Below are positions 56,501-64,000 of a DNA stretch of 64,000 nt, one piece after another (position 1 is the stretch's first letter; each line of letters starts with the position of its first letter). The notes beneath the pieces are model-generated. The model had not been told where the DNA came from, did no database searches, and saw only the letters and a program-made list of their open reading frames with translations. The stretch spans positions 58,770 to 122,769 of the forward strand of contig JAFUSA010000009.1 in assembly GCA_017480745.1 (NCBI GenBank). Direction: 5' to 3'. A program made the position numbers and the translations under genes. This stretch comes from Alphaproteobacteria bacterium. GTDB taxonomy: Bacteria; Pseudomonadota; Alphaproteobacteria; RF32; CAG-239.

Positions 56501-58796
56501 AATAGATGAAAACGGCAATATTATCGGTTATGTAGATGAAAACGGTAATGTGATTCAGATTAGTTCATCTGAGGCACAGATAATGGGGTCTGTCGGTAAA
56601 AAAGTTAAATTGGCGTATGATGAAAACGGAGATATTTTCGGTTATGTTGACGAAAGTGGCAATGTGATAGATGAAAACGGTAATATTATCGGTGAAGTAG
56701 GAGAACACGGAGAGTTATTTGATTTTGACGGCAATGATATAGGTCATAGCGGAGAGGATGTTAATATCGCTTATGATAAAAATAATAATATTATCGGCTA
56801 TGTAGATAAAAAAGGTATCGCTCGCAACAAAAATAAAAGTATCATAGGTATTGCTGATGTAAAAGGAAATTTACGAACTTTTGGTACTAAGGTTATAGGC
56901 GGAGTTTTGGCGAAAGATTTGATCCCGATTACCCCGAGCGGTAAAATTTTAGGCAAAATAAATAATAAGGGCGAGGTTATAGATAAGAAAAGGGTTGTTG
57001 GTCGTTTACGTCCTGATGGTTTGGTAACCGACGCATACAATAATAAAATTATAGCCCGCGGGGTTCCAACAGGTTATATTGGCAATTGGGGATGTGATTT
57101 CAGTGCTCGTTTAGATAAAGATGGTGTTGTTCGTCTAAACGGTGAAAGCACTAATTATAGAGTATATCCGGACGGTTCGGTATGGCGGGCAGACGGGGTA
57201 TATGCCGGTGCTGTAATAAAAACAGGTCCGGTTTATGACGGTTCGTGCAATTATTTGGGAGAAGCAACTTCCGATGGTTATGTGCGCGATTTAAATAACC
57301 GAGAAATAGGGTGTGTAAATCCGGATGGTACGGTGCTTGATTTGGAAGAGCCTAAGGTTATCGGGCATATTGTTCAACAGAAGAGCGTGGTTTCTACTAT
57401 TAATTGGCAACAAATCGGTGTGCTTGATTTTACCGGTATTTTGCATAATAAGCAAGGTGATTTAATCGGCTGCGCAAATTCGTATGGCGATGTTTATGAT
57501 CGTAATTCTGCCTATATAGGTTCGGTATCTAATGCGCAATATGCTTTTAATTTTGAAGGAAAATCTATCGGTAAGATAGATCAACAGGGTAATATTGTGA
57601 TTCCTAATGTTGAAGGAGCGCATTTAACTATAAATAATTTGATTGCTGACGGCAAGCAGCAAATAATCGGATATGCTATGCCGGAAGTTAGTGTTTTTGT
57701 TGATTCGGAAGGCAATAAAATAGGTCATTTATTCCCTGATGGTATGATCTATGATGAACAGGGTGTTGCTGTTGATAAATTAAACGGTGGAATGTATGGG
57801 GTTTATGACGGTCGTGCCTCTAAGTTGGTTGAGCCTAAACATGTTGTTGATATGGAAGGCAATTACATCGGACGTGTTAGTTATGATTTGAATGTGGTTA
57901 ATTCGCGAGGTGATGTTGTCGGAAAAGTGGATTCGCAAGGCAGAATGTTTAATAACAGCGATATTCAAACCGGTGGAGTGGTAAAACAAGGCGGTGTTCG
58001 TGCATATAGCGGCGTATATTTAGGCTATGTTGTGCCAACCGGAGAGGTTATTCAAACAGAAAATGTTGAAGATCCCGAAGGTCGTCGTTATAGCAAAGGA
58101 GAAGTAACGGGTAGAGTTACTCCTGATGGTCATGTTGTTAGAGACAGGCAGGTAATCGGAGAGGTTTTGCCGCAAGATATAATGGTTGATGTATTTGGCA
58201 ATAACATAGGTATGTCTAATAGCTACGGTAATGTTATAGACAGTAAGGAAGATGTGTTATCGGTATTGTTACCTGGTGGTGGCAACAGTAGTAACTATAC
58301 AACCATAAAAACCGGAGTGGTAATAGATTTTGCCGGCGAAGTTATAGGTATTGCCTTGCCAACAGGAGAATTTATGGATAATAGACATGTTATTTCCGGT
58401 AGGGTTATGGCTGATGGCAAAATCATCAGTAAGGAAGGTAATTTCTTGGGTGAGGTGGCAAATGGTGATATTGTTATCGGAAATGATGATTCTATTAAGG
58501 GAATAGTAGGATTTGATGGTGTAGTATTCCGTAACGGCATAGTTTCCGGCAAAATATTGACGGACGGTTTGGCGGTTGATATTCAAAATAATATTTTAGG
58601 TCGGGTATATAATATAGGTACCACTGTATTATCCAATTCCGGCGAATATATGGGACGTTTATCAGCCAGCGGTCGCGTGGTAGTTAATAAAAACAACGAA
58701 ATAGGCTTTATTAAGAGTAACGGTTCGTTTGTTGATATTGATAAAAATGTTTCAGGATATGTGTTGCCGGAAGTAGCAAGGAATCGGAGGAACTGA
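50592..58796 (+). CDS. Giant membrane-anchored repeat protein (VirB10 N-terminal half)
   Basis: This 2,734-residue protein has a short basic cytoplasmic start and one membrane helix (about residues 18–40), as in VirB10/DotG. An acidic segment follows, then an Ig-like domain (about 82–175) resembling HYDIN/ASH-type folds (TCNVTMSWQPT) and a cysteine cluster (EDCNVCDATTGENC). From about residue 222 to the end it consists of roughly 145 copies of a 17-residue unit, pattern VIGxVDxxGNVxDxxGx. The repeats are very regular to about base 56,560 and looser after. There is no VirB10 C-terminal domain here; that is in the next gene, five bases away. It starts 4 bases after the virB9 stop. The DxNG/DxDG turns could bind calcium, which is only a guess. 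Confidence 0.85.
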   Translation: MSREPLTHSERYVRKTNRIILIVGIITLFVFFFGLLLLGSGEEQEQQTFEIERNIADETKLDMESDNSDETEIEFNDSDEMERPITLIPNPISMGQVILGNTASNVLTVGTNGKKAIKIISVELEEAPFEGFKYETNCNGKELLGKLTCNVTMSWQPTIAANVQNNFKIIWHETNVSASNAKHDEVEVSGVSVSPEDCNVCDATTGENCVDISGSGGKQLRQAIAPDGHVLGTIGEDGLVRDANGNVIGKVNADGMIVDAEGNIIGVASSGKIIVDENGNVIGYVDENGIAYDNDGNVIGNMMSDGTILDSNGKILGKAVNSGYVYDDEGNIIGRVLNDGSVVDLDGNVIGHVDENGNAVDENGIKIGHVARSGEVITDENGNIIGIVMPNGDVVDENGDVIGRIDENGNVITNRNIGKRGSTARLAVDENGNVIGYIDENGNVIDFAGNVIGKVDKNGNVVDKDGKIIGKQSDEWRDLAVDESGNVIGYIDKDGLVHDNKGEIIGYVDENGNVVGNSPQHLSIGSASSRKLAYDSEGNVIGYVDENGNVIDENGKVVGYIDENGNVIANDVSSVLGKIKKDKMAVDANGNLLGYVDENGNVIDEYGRIIGHVDENGNVIDKNGKLIGKSREGRLAIDKNGNVIGYIDDSGNVINSKGEIIGRVDEQGNVIDKKGNIIGSSRSGRIAVDESGRVIGYIDENGNVIGMDGRLVGKVDENGRILDSSGKVIGEARAGNAVFDANGKMVGYVDSKGKARDIDGNITGVVDKNGNVIKIGKAKVLGKVDTGRVAVDENGNVIGYIDENGNVVDENGNIIGKVDKNGNVTDLNGSIIGKTKNAMVVRDENGNIIGYVDENGNAVDLSGHSIGYIDEDGNVINDSDVKVIGTTKDGRIAVDKNGNFIGYIDENGNVLDANGNIIGHVDKYGNVIDKNGNIIGKAQDALVAYDKDGNIIGYVDKNGNVVDEYGNVIGYLDENGNVVSVDASKIMGKIKKDKIAYDKDGNFIGYVDENGNVRDINGNIIGRVDSNGNVIDKNGNIIGETKEGMLAVDKDGNVIGFIDDYGNVINDKGEVIGRMDAKGNIIDKDGNIIGVSKSGRIAVDKYGKLLGYLDAKNDDIGKNLSKVIGKVKKDKIAVGADGKVLGTIDENGNVIDENGNIIGHVDANGNIVDKDGKIIGKAREGKLAIDKDGNVIGYIDDFGNVIDKNGEVIGHLDERGNVVDENGNIIGSSRSGRIAVDENGKVIGYVDENGNVIGMDGKIIGKVDENGRIIDENGNVIGEAKVGDAVLDENGKMVGYADANGNVKDLNNNTIGYVDANGNVISTSSAPILGKVKKDKIAVGADGKVLGTIDENGNVIDENGNIIGKVDAYGNIVDKDGKIIGKAREGKLAIDKDGNVIGYIDDFGNVIDKNGEVIGHLDERGNVVDENGNIIGSSRSGRIAVDENGKVIGYVDENGNVIGMDGKVIGKVDENGRIVDENGNVIGEARVGDAVLDENGKMVGYVDPNGRALDINGNVVGVVDADGNVRKTEAGKILGKVKKDKIAVGADGKVLGIIDENGNVIDENGNIIGKVDAYGNIVDKDGKIIGKAREGKLAIDKDGNVIGYIDDFGNVIDKNGEVIGHLDERGNVVDENGNIIGSSRSGRIAVDENGKVIGYVDENGNVIGMDGKVIGKVDENGRIVDENGNVIGEARVGDAVLDASGKMIGYADANGNVKDMMGRTIGTVGADGIVRKSSNSNVLGEVKTDRIAVDANGNVLGIIDENGNVIDENGNIIGHVDANGNIIDNNGKKIGRARNAKLAIDKDGNVIGYVDENGNVIDKHGKVIGTVDKHGNVVDKNGNIIGGVRHGRIAVDENGKVIGYVDENGNVIGMDGRVIGKVDENGRIIDENGNVIGEAKVGDAVFDENGKMIGYADSDGKVRDASGKVIGIVDNDGKVIKTYEPRVLGKVREDNVAIDANGKVIGTIDENGNVIDENGNIIGYVDENGNVIQISSSEAQIMGSVGKKVKLAYDENGDIFGYVDESGNVIDENGNIIGEVGEHGELFDFDGNDIGHSGEDVNIAYDKNNNIIGYVDKKGIARNKNKSIIGIADVKGNLRTFGTKVIGGVLAKDLIPITPSGKILGKINNKGEVIDKKRVVGRLRPDGLVTDAYNNKIIARGVPTGYIGNWGCDFSARLDKDGVVRLNGESTNYRVYPDGSVWRADGVYAGAVIKTGPVYDGSCNYLGEATSDGYVRDLNNREIGCVNPDGTVLDLEEPKVIGHIVQQKSVVSTINWQQIGVLDFTGILHNKQGDLIGCANSYGDVYDRNSAYIGSVSNAQYAFNFEGKSIGKIDQQGNIVIPNVEGAHLTINNLIADGKQQIIGYAMPEVSVFVDSEGNKIGHLFPDGMIYDEQGVAVDKLNGGMYGVYDGRASKLVEPKHVVDMEGNYIGRVSYDLNVVNSRGDVVGKVDSQGRMFNNSDIQTGGVVKQGGVRAYSGVYLGYVVPTGEVIQTENVEDPEGRRYSKGEVTGRVTPDGHVVRDRQVIGEVLPQDIMVDVFGNNIGMSNSYGNVIDSKEDVLSVLLPGGGNSSNYTTIKTGVVIDFAGEVIGIALPTGEFMDNRHVISGRVMADGKIISKEGNFLGEVANGDIVIGNDDSIKGIVGFDGVVFRNGIVSGKILTDGLAVDIQNNILGRVYNIGTTVLSNSGEYMGRLSASGRVVVNKNNEIGFIKSNGSFVDIDKNVSGYVLPEVARNRRN
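51259..58790 (+). repeat. 51-bp (17-codon) coding repeat with 615-bp higher-order repeats
   Basis: The base unit is 51 bp. Marker segments (KxKKDKxAV or equivalent) recur at 52326, 52941, 53559, 53970, 54585, 55200, 55815 and 56430. The spacings are 615, 618, 411, 615, 615, 615 and 615 bp. Thus 12 base units plus one residue form a 205-residue super-unit, with one shortened eight-unit block (53559–53969). Units at 53970, 54585 and 55200 are nearly identical in DNA, so they arose by recent tandem duplication. All lengths are multiples of three. Confidence 0.9.
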
Positions 58797-58801
58797 TAAA
58801 G

Positions 58802-61800
58802 ATGAGCATAAAAAATATAAAAATATTTGTTATATCTTTGCTGATGCTTTTGTTACCTTATGCAGGACAAGCAGCTGAAATTACGGCTATAGATTTTAAC
58901 GGTAACATCATCGGGCAGGTTATTTCAACCGGTATGGTGATAAGTCCGGAAGGTAATGCTATCGGTTCAATTTCTACCGACAGTTTGGTTTTGGGGCCTA
59001 ATGGTGAAATTATAGGTGGCGTTGTTCCTCAGGGTATTGTTATCGGTAATGATAATCATTTGCTCGGCAAAATTCACAGCGATGGTGTAGTGCGTAATTT
59101 AAGTGGAGCCACTTTGGGTAAAGCTTTACCAAGTGGTTTGGTTGTGGATTCTGAAATGAATATCATCGGTTCGGTATTATATCCTGGGTTGGTTTATGCT
59201 TCTGATGGCAGCACAATCGGACGTGTGACCGGTGCCGGTATATATGTAAACTTAGATGGACAACGTGTCGGTTTTGTTTCGCCAAACGGTTATGTTTATA
59301 GAAAATCAGGTTATGATTATGTTTTGGATGGTCGTTTGATGTCATCTAAAATGGTGGTATCAATGACAGGTCGCTTTATCGGCAGTATTGCGCCATCTGG
59401 AAAAGTTATTGATTTTGAAGGTATTGACATAGGTAGCGTTCATGCTAACGGTTATGTTTATGACAGCTCCGAAAAAATCATCGGTGGTGTTGTGCAAAGC
59501 GGTTACGCCTATGACAATTATGGAAAATATATGGGTATTGTGAGTTATAACGGCGAAGTAAAATTTAATAATGATACTATCGGATATTATCGTGCCGATC
59601 ATAATATTGTTAATGACAAAAATGAAGTAATCGGTTATGCGGTAGATATAGCGGCAACGGCTAATGATAATAGCGGTCAGTTTTTAGGACGTTTAATGCC
59701 TAATGGTAATATTGTCAGGGGTATGCAAATAACCGGACATTTAGGAGCTCGCGGCTATGTTTATGATGACAAGGAGATAAAAATCGGCGAGATAATTCAA
59801 ACAGGTCCGGTTTATGATGTATCGGCAAAATTGCGCGGACAAAGTATTAAAAGCGGAAAAGTTATATCTTTATCGGGTAGTCCTATCGGTTCTATGCGAG
59901 GTAGTTATGCGTTTGATTCCAACGGAACATTAATGGGCGGAGTGGTAAAGTCTTTGGTTGCCGTAACACAAACGAATAATTCGTTGGGAACGGTAAATAT
60001 TGATGCCGGAGTTAGTAACAGCGGGGAACTAAACAAGGTTTCTCCTTTCGGTTATTTATTTGATAACACGGGAAAAGTTGTCGGTTCCGGTTTTGCTATG
60101 GGAGCATTATACAGCCCGGAAGGTTTACTTTATTCATATATTAACCCTAACGGTGATATGTATCGTGAAATAAGTGGTGTAAAACTAACCGATTCCGGAG
60201 TTGCCATTGGTCGCGATGGATTTATAGGTTCTATATTAAATCCATTATTTGCCCTTAATTTAAAAGGCGAATCTTTGGGAGTTTTTGCTGAAAATAATCT
60301 GTTGTTGGATGCTGAAAAAGAAATAGCCTACAAAATAATTCCGGGAAATTATGTGATTGAAAGCAATAAAACAATTTCAAGTGCTTTGGCTCCGGTGCGA
60401 GGTTTCGCTTCGGGCAATCGTATAGCGCTTAATATTGGTGGAGATTTGATAGGTTATGCCGACAGTCGCGGTGTGGTTATCGGATTAAACGGGCAAGAAT
60501 ACGGTAATATATGGTATAACGATTATGTAATTGATAAAAGCAAAAATTTAACCGGACAGCTAATACCTTTTACCACGGTGTATAATGAAAAGTGTGATAT
60601 TATAGGTGTAGTAAACGGCAGAGGAGATATTACCAACAATCGTGAAGTTATTATTGGTCGTTTATTGCCTAATGGACAGGCAATATCTGATGTTGGCGGT
60701 TTTATAGGATACAGCTCGTTTAGTAAAAATTTGATAGATGCAAACGGAAATTTTGCCGGTGTATTGAGTTCCGGTAACGGAATATCATCGGAAGGGCGTA
60801 ATTTAGGGTGTGTAGATGCAAAAGGACGAATTTATGACGAAGATAAAAAACTGATTTACAGTACAGTGATAACTTCTCCGGTTATAGATTTTAACAATAG
60901 CATTATCGGTCAGGTAATGGTTGACGGCGCAGTGATTGATGCTTCTAATCAGGCCATCGGTAAAATGTTACCAAACAAAGATGTTGTGTCTAAGGATTCT
61001 CGAATACTTGGTAATGTTATGCAATATAAAGTGGCATATTCAAACGCCAATAAGTTTTTGGGTTTGGTGCAAAATTCAGGTCAGGTGGTAAATCCTGCCG
61101 GTGTGGTTGTCGGACAGGTTAACTTTGACGGAAGTGTGCAAAATCACGGCGATATTATCGGTTATGCTTTGTATGATATGTATGTTTACGATGAAGAATT
61201 TAAAACTTATGGCTATTTAACTAAGGATGGCACGGTTTTGAGCATGGTCGGTAGTAGATTAGGTAAGATAGATAAAGGATTTTTAATCAATCGTCAACGC
61301 GAGATTGTGGCGCGAGGTAATCGTGATTATATTGTGAGAAACAACTCTCATGACGCTATTGGCGAGCTTCAACTTGACGGGACGGTAATAAGTTTTTCGG
61401 GTGAGAATGTCGGTTATTTGTCGGATGCCGGAGTAATTCGCAATGCTGATGGCGAGGAAATAGCTTTTGCTCGTCCGTTGCAATATTATGTGGTAACCGA
61501 AGATTCCGGACAATCCTCTCAGGACTGGTTAGATCGTAAACGAGTTAAAATCAATGATGCCGAAAGAGAAGGTTATGATGAAGACGAAGAATACGAAGAA
61601 GATGAAAAATATGAAAAAGGCCAAAAATCTTCCGGCGGATATCGCAAACCGAACAGTGGTAGTAGAGTTGTTGGAATTGCTTTAAGTCCGGATGGAGATA
61701 TCCTTGGTGATATTTATGATGATGACACCGTAAAAAATGGCAACGGAGAGTCAATCGGATTCCGCACACCGGATGGAATGATTGTGGATATGAATTATAA

Positions 61801-63010
61801 TCCGATAGGTATTGAAGAAGTAAAGCATGTTTCGGCTGAAAATATGTTTATTCCGTCAAATGCTTTTGGTAAGGGTAATGCCTATGGTATCGGTGATGAA
61901 CCTAATAACTTAGGTCCGGGTGGAGGCTATGGTCAGGGTGAACGCTATGACCCTTACAGATTGCAAGCTTTACGTGGTATGCAAGGGGCTCGACGTGCTT
62001 CATCAAGTCCGACTCGCATAAAAAACAATATCAATGTTTCAACTTTTACAGGTTATGAAAAAGACGGCGGGTGGACATCTAACAGTAAGACCTCAACATG
62101 GCGTTGGGATATGAGTGAGATGATTTTAGAGGATAAAGCGATTCCGGCTGTGTTGGCCCGTTCGGTTTATGCTTCTGAGGGATTTAGCGAAAATATCCCG
62201 ATTACGGCGATTGTTGAGCGCAATGTTTATGCAGAAGAGGGGCGTAATATCATAATTCCGGCCGGCTCTCGTGTTATTGGTTCAATGGGTGGTGATTCAA
62301 GTGGCGGTAACAGCGGTGGTGCGGTTAAAATTGGCATTCAATGGAAGCGACTTATTCGTCCGGATGGTTCACAATTTTACTTTGATAATGCACAAACAGG
62401 CGATCCACAGGGACGTTCAGGGGCTATCGGTTATTTGGACGAGCAGTTGCTGAAAAAATATTCTTTGCCTATGGTTTCCAGCTTACTTGAATCTGCTACG
62501 GCATATTTAATGGCTTCCGGTAGCGGCTCATCAAATAACGGAACGACAACTCAAACCAGCTCACTCAGTCAGGCGGCCGAAGATGCTCGACAAAACTTTT
62601 TGGAGCAATTTAACCGATTCTTTGAAGATTTAATGGATAAACGCGCCGATATTAAAGCCGTTACCTATATTCCGGCCGGCACACGCATTATTATTTTCCC
62701 GAATGAGGATATGTGGTTGAATAGTGTTGAAAGAACACAAGCCGGCGGTGGCAGTCAATATCAGGTAGAAAGCGGACATGGTTTAACCAGTGATAATCCG
62801 GGAGGCACATCTTCCGGACCGGCTACCGGTGGCAACGTTCAATACAGTGGCAATGTTAGTGAAAATGTTCAACCGGCTCAACCGGCAACCGGAGGTGCCC
62901 GTGTTAATAGTGGCGGAGCCGGTGGAGCAGGTAATGCAGGTGGCACGGTTCAAACTCCGCCGACGGTGCCAAGTTCAAACAGTTCAAATGATGTACCAGA
63001 GTTATTATAG
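58802..63010 (+). CDS. virB10: Exported repeat protein with C-terminal VirB10 domain
   Basis: This 1,402-residue protein starts with a Sec signal peptide (about residues 1–24, LPYAGQAAE) instead of the cytoplasmic tail and membrane helix of VirB10. Residues about 27–890 are some 50 degenerate copies of the 17-residue unit in the preceding giant protein (GxxIGxVxxxGxVxxxxG). A Glu/Asp/Lys-rich linker follows. The VirB10/TrbI domain lies at about 1090–1335: IPAVLARSVYASEG, IPAGSRVIGSM, VKIGIQWKRLIRPDG, GAIGYLDEQLLKKYSLPMVSSLL and a final IPAGTRIIIFPNEDMWL. A Gly/Ser-rich tail ends the protein. VirB10 forms the outer-membrane pore of the secretion core. AGGAGG near the end of the preceding gene serves as its binding site. 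Confidence 0.9.
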   Translation: MSIKNIKIFVISLLMLLLPYAGQAAEITAIDFNGNIIGQVISTGMVISPEGNAIGSISTDSLVLGPNGEIIGGVVPQGIVIGNDNHLLGKIHSDGVVRNLSGATLGKALPSGLVVDSEMNIIGSVLYPGLVYASDGSTIGRVTGAGIYVNLDGQRVGFVSPNGYVYRKSGYDYVLDGRLMSSKMVVSMTGRFIGSIAPSGKVIDFEGIDIGSVHANGYVYDSSEKIIGGVVQSGYAYDNYGKYMGIVSYNGEVKFNNDTIGYYRADHNIVNDKNEVIGYAVDIAATANDNSGQFLGRLMPNGNIVRGMQITGHLGARGYVYDDKEIKIGEIIQTGPVYDVSAKLRGQSIKSGKVISLSGSPIGSMRGSYAFDSNGTLMGGVVKSLVAVTQTNNSLGTVNIDAGVSNSGELNKVSPFGYLFDNTGKVVGSGFAMGALYSPEGLLYSYINPNGDMYREISGVKLTDSGVAIGRDGFIGSILNPLFALNLKGESLGVFAENNLLLDAEKEIAYKIIPGNYVIESNKTISSALAPVRGFASGNRIALNIGGDLIGYADSRGVVIGLNGQEYGNIWYNDYVIDKSKNLTGQLIPFTTVYNEKCDIIGVVNGRGDITNNREVIIGRLLPNGQAISDVGGFIGYSSFSKNLIDANGNFAGVLSSGNGISSEGRNLGCVDAKGRIYDEDKKLIYSTVITSPVIDFNNSIIGQVMVDGAVIDASNQAIGKMLPNKDVVSKDSRILGNVMQYKVAYSNANKFLGLVQNSGQVVNPAGVVVGQVNFDGSVQNHGDIIGYALYDMYVYDEEFKTYGYLTKDGTVLSMVGSRLGKIDKGFLINRQREIVARGNRDYIVRNNSHDAIGELQLDGTVISFSGENVGYLSDAGVIRNADGEEIAFARPLQYYVVTEDSGQSSQDWLDRKRVKINDAEREGYDEDEEYEEDEKYEKGQKSSGGYRKPNSGSRVVGIALSPDGDILGDIYDDDTVKNGNGESIGFRTPDGMIVDMNYNPIGIEEVKHVSAENMFIPSNAFGKGNAYGIGDEPNNLGPGGGYGQGERYDPYRLQALRGMQGARRASSSPTRIKNNINVSTFTGYEKDGGWTSNSKTSTWRWDMSEMILEDKAIPAVLARSVYASEGFSENIPITAIVERNVYAEEGRNIIIPAGSRVIGSMGGDSSGGNSGGAVKIGIQWKRLIRPDGSQFYFDNAQTGDPQGRSGAIGYLDEQLLKKYSLPMVSSLLESATAYLMASGSGSSNNGTTTQTSSLSQAAEDARQNFLEQFNRFFEDLMDKRADIKAVTYIPAGTRIIIFPNEDMWLNSVERTQAGGGSQYQVESGHGLTSDNPGGTSSGPATGGNVQYSGNVSENVQPAQPATGGARVNSGGAGGAGNAGGTVQTPPTVPSSNSSNDVPELL

Positions 63011-63019
63011 GAGGAAAGC

Positions 63020-63994
63020 ATGAGTGATTTTTCAGTATTAGAATCTGTTTTACGTCCCCTATCTTATTGGTACACACAAGATAACCTTGAAGAGGTGGCG
63101 TTAAACCGCGCTGGTCAAATATGGCTACGAATGCGTGGTAAACGCGCCTATCCATGGGTTATGTATAAAGATGAGAAGCTTTCAAAGGAATATTTGATAG
63201 ATTTGCTTTATATTATTGCAAACACTTATGAGATAAACTTTGATCCGCTTCAAGGATCTCCTTTGGTGTATGCCACCATTCCGGGAGATCACCGTTTTTC
63301 CGCAATCTGCGGCAAGAATGTTATGTATGATGAGGAGGATTTGACAGGAGGTATTGCTTTGGCAATCCGTCTGCATTCCGACGATGTGGCATTCGGCCTT
63401 GAAGATTACGGAATGAAACAGGGACAAGCCTTGAAAAAGCTAAATCCGCTTAAAGATATCAAAGTGCCGGATGATGCTTATGAACGTTTGCTCCTGTATA
63501 TCAAGCGAGGTGAACACATTTTGGTTAGCGGCGCAACATCAACCGGTAAAACCACTTTTTTAAATAATTTGCTGAAAATTTTGGATATTCATAAACGAAT
63601 TATTACGGTTGAGGATACTCGAGAGTTAATTGTACCGCATCCGAATCGTGTTCACCTTGTTATGTCACGTACTGAACAAACAAACAGTATTGACTATTCT
63701 AAAATCATTGACTTGGTGGTGCGTTTTACACCTGATGCTATTATCGGCGGTGAGATTTCTACCAGTAATGCCAGCGGTTTGTGGCAACTTATGGGTTCTG
63801 GCCACGATAACTGCTTTGCCACCATCCACGCCGAAAGTTCGCAAGAAGCTTACTTGCAATTTATCAAACGTATTATGGCATCAACCAACGGTGCCGTAAA
63901 TGTAGAACAAACTCTTGATGAAATGCAACGAAAATTGCACGTGGTGCAAATCCATCGTATGGGCAACCAACGTGCAATTACCGAAGTTACATAG
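63020..63994 (+). CDS. virB11: VirB11 ATPase
   Basis: A 324-residue hexameric traffic ATPase at the cytoplasmic face of the secretion system. It has Walker A GATSTGKTTFL (about residues 170–180), the Asp box (ITVEDTREL), Walker B region (TPDAIIGGEIS) and the His box (GHDNCFATIHAES). Length matches the family. AGGAGG lies upstream. It is the last gene in the window, six bases from the right edge; the operon probably continues, since virB6 and virD4 have not been found. Confidence 0.95.
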   Translation: MSDFSVLESVLRPLSYWYTQDNLEEVALNRAGQIWLRMRGKRAYPWVMYKDEKLSKEYLIDLLYIIANTYEINFDPLQGSPLVYATIPGDHRFSAICGKNVMYDEEDLTGGIALAIRLHSDDVAFGLEDYGMKQGQALKKLNPLKDIKVPDDAYERLLLYIKRGEHILVSGATSTGKTTFLNNLLKILDIHKRIITVEDTRELIVPHPNRVHLVMSRTEQTNSIDYSKIIDLVVRFTPDAIIGGEISTSNASGLWQLMGSGHDNCFATIHAESSQEAYLQFIKRIMASTNGAVNVEQTLDEMQRKLHVVQIHRMGNQRAITEVT

Positions 63995-64000
63995 GCTAAG

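Noticed and set aside
51259..58790. Regular repeats considered as a CRISPR array or non-coding satellite
   Set aside because: The period is a multiple of three in one long uninterrupted frame, differences are mostly synonymous or conservative, and there are no unique spacers.
33618..63994. Secretion locus considered as an integrated conjugative plasmid
   Set aside because: No relaxase, coupling protein, integrase or attachment repeats are visible in the window; the right side is unseen, so this remains open.

Overview
The window looks like chromosome of an AT-rich alphaproteobacterium. The evidence is the mnmG–rsmG–parA–parB order with two perfect parS sites inside the coding sequences, the housekeeping gene types, and the VirB-type secretion genes. 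The pilin N-terminal signature seen four times here is one I associate, from memory only, with uncultured gut Alphaproteobacteria (RF32/CAG-239-like); that placement is tentative.

Bases 1–33,400 are a housekeeping backbone: tRNA modification (mnmG), a PHP phosphatase, rsmG, parAB, a small ferredoxin-thioredoxin-reductase-like protein, dnaE, pepF, a GlmU-like nucleotidyltransferase, a DUF2207 membrane protein, a GT5 glycogen synthase-like protein, grpE, a CDF cation exporter, a Gld-like ABC exporter with an AnmK-like protein, and tyrS. Four type IV pilin-like genes are scattered between these operons. They share an almost identical N-terminus and have divergent C-terminal domains. Each is preceded by a sigma70-like promoter and a structured leader of about 175–200 nt that ends in a terminator-like hairpin just before the ribosome binding site. 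The leaders fall into two families, A (three copies) and B (one complete copy plus one cut by the left window edge). Aligned by eye, both show compensatory base changes in several helices. I regard this as a candidate undescribed regulatory RNA system.

Bases 29,900–33,400 carry two genes with look-alike promoters and their own terminators: a small charged protein and a 957-residue protein with hydrophobic blocks and a PAQE-rich linker.

Bases 33,550–64,000 are one long plus-strand type IV secretion locus: two VirB2-like pilins, an exported protein, VirB3, VirB4, a block of five exported coiled-coil or repeat proteins (at least some probably VirB5-like), VirB8, a VirB7-like lipoprotein, a second VirB8, VirB9 fused to a C-terminal SPOR domain, a 2,734-residue membrane-anchored repeat protein, a 1,402-residue exported repeat protein ending in a VirB10 domain, and VirB11. 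No VirB1, VirB6 or VirD4 is seen, and the locus may continue to the right. The two giant proteins share a 17-residue repeat. Together they look like a VirB10 split into an inner-membrane half and an exported half. In the first giant the 17-mers are organised into 12-unit, 615-bp higher-order repeats, which suggests in-frame length change by recombination, as is known for Helicobacter CagY.
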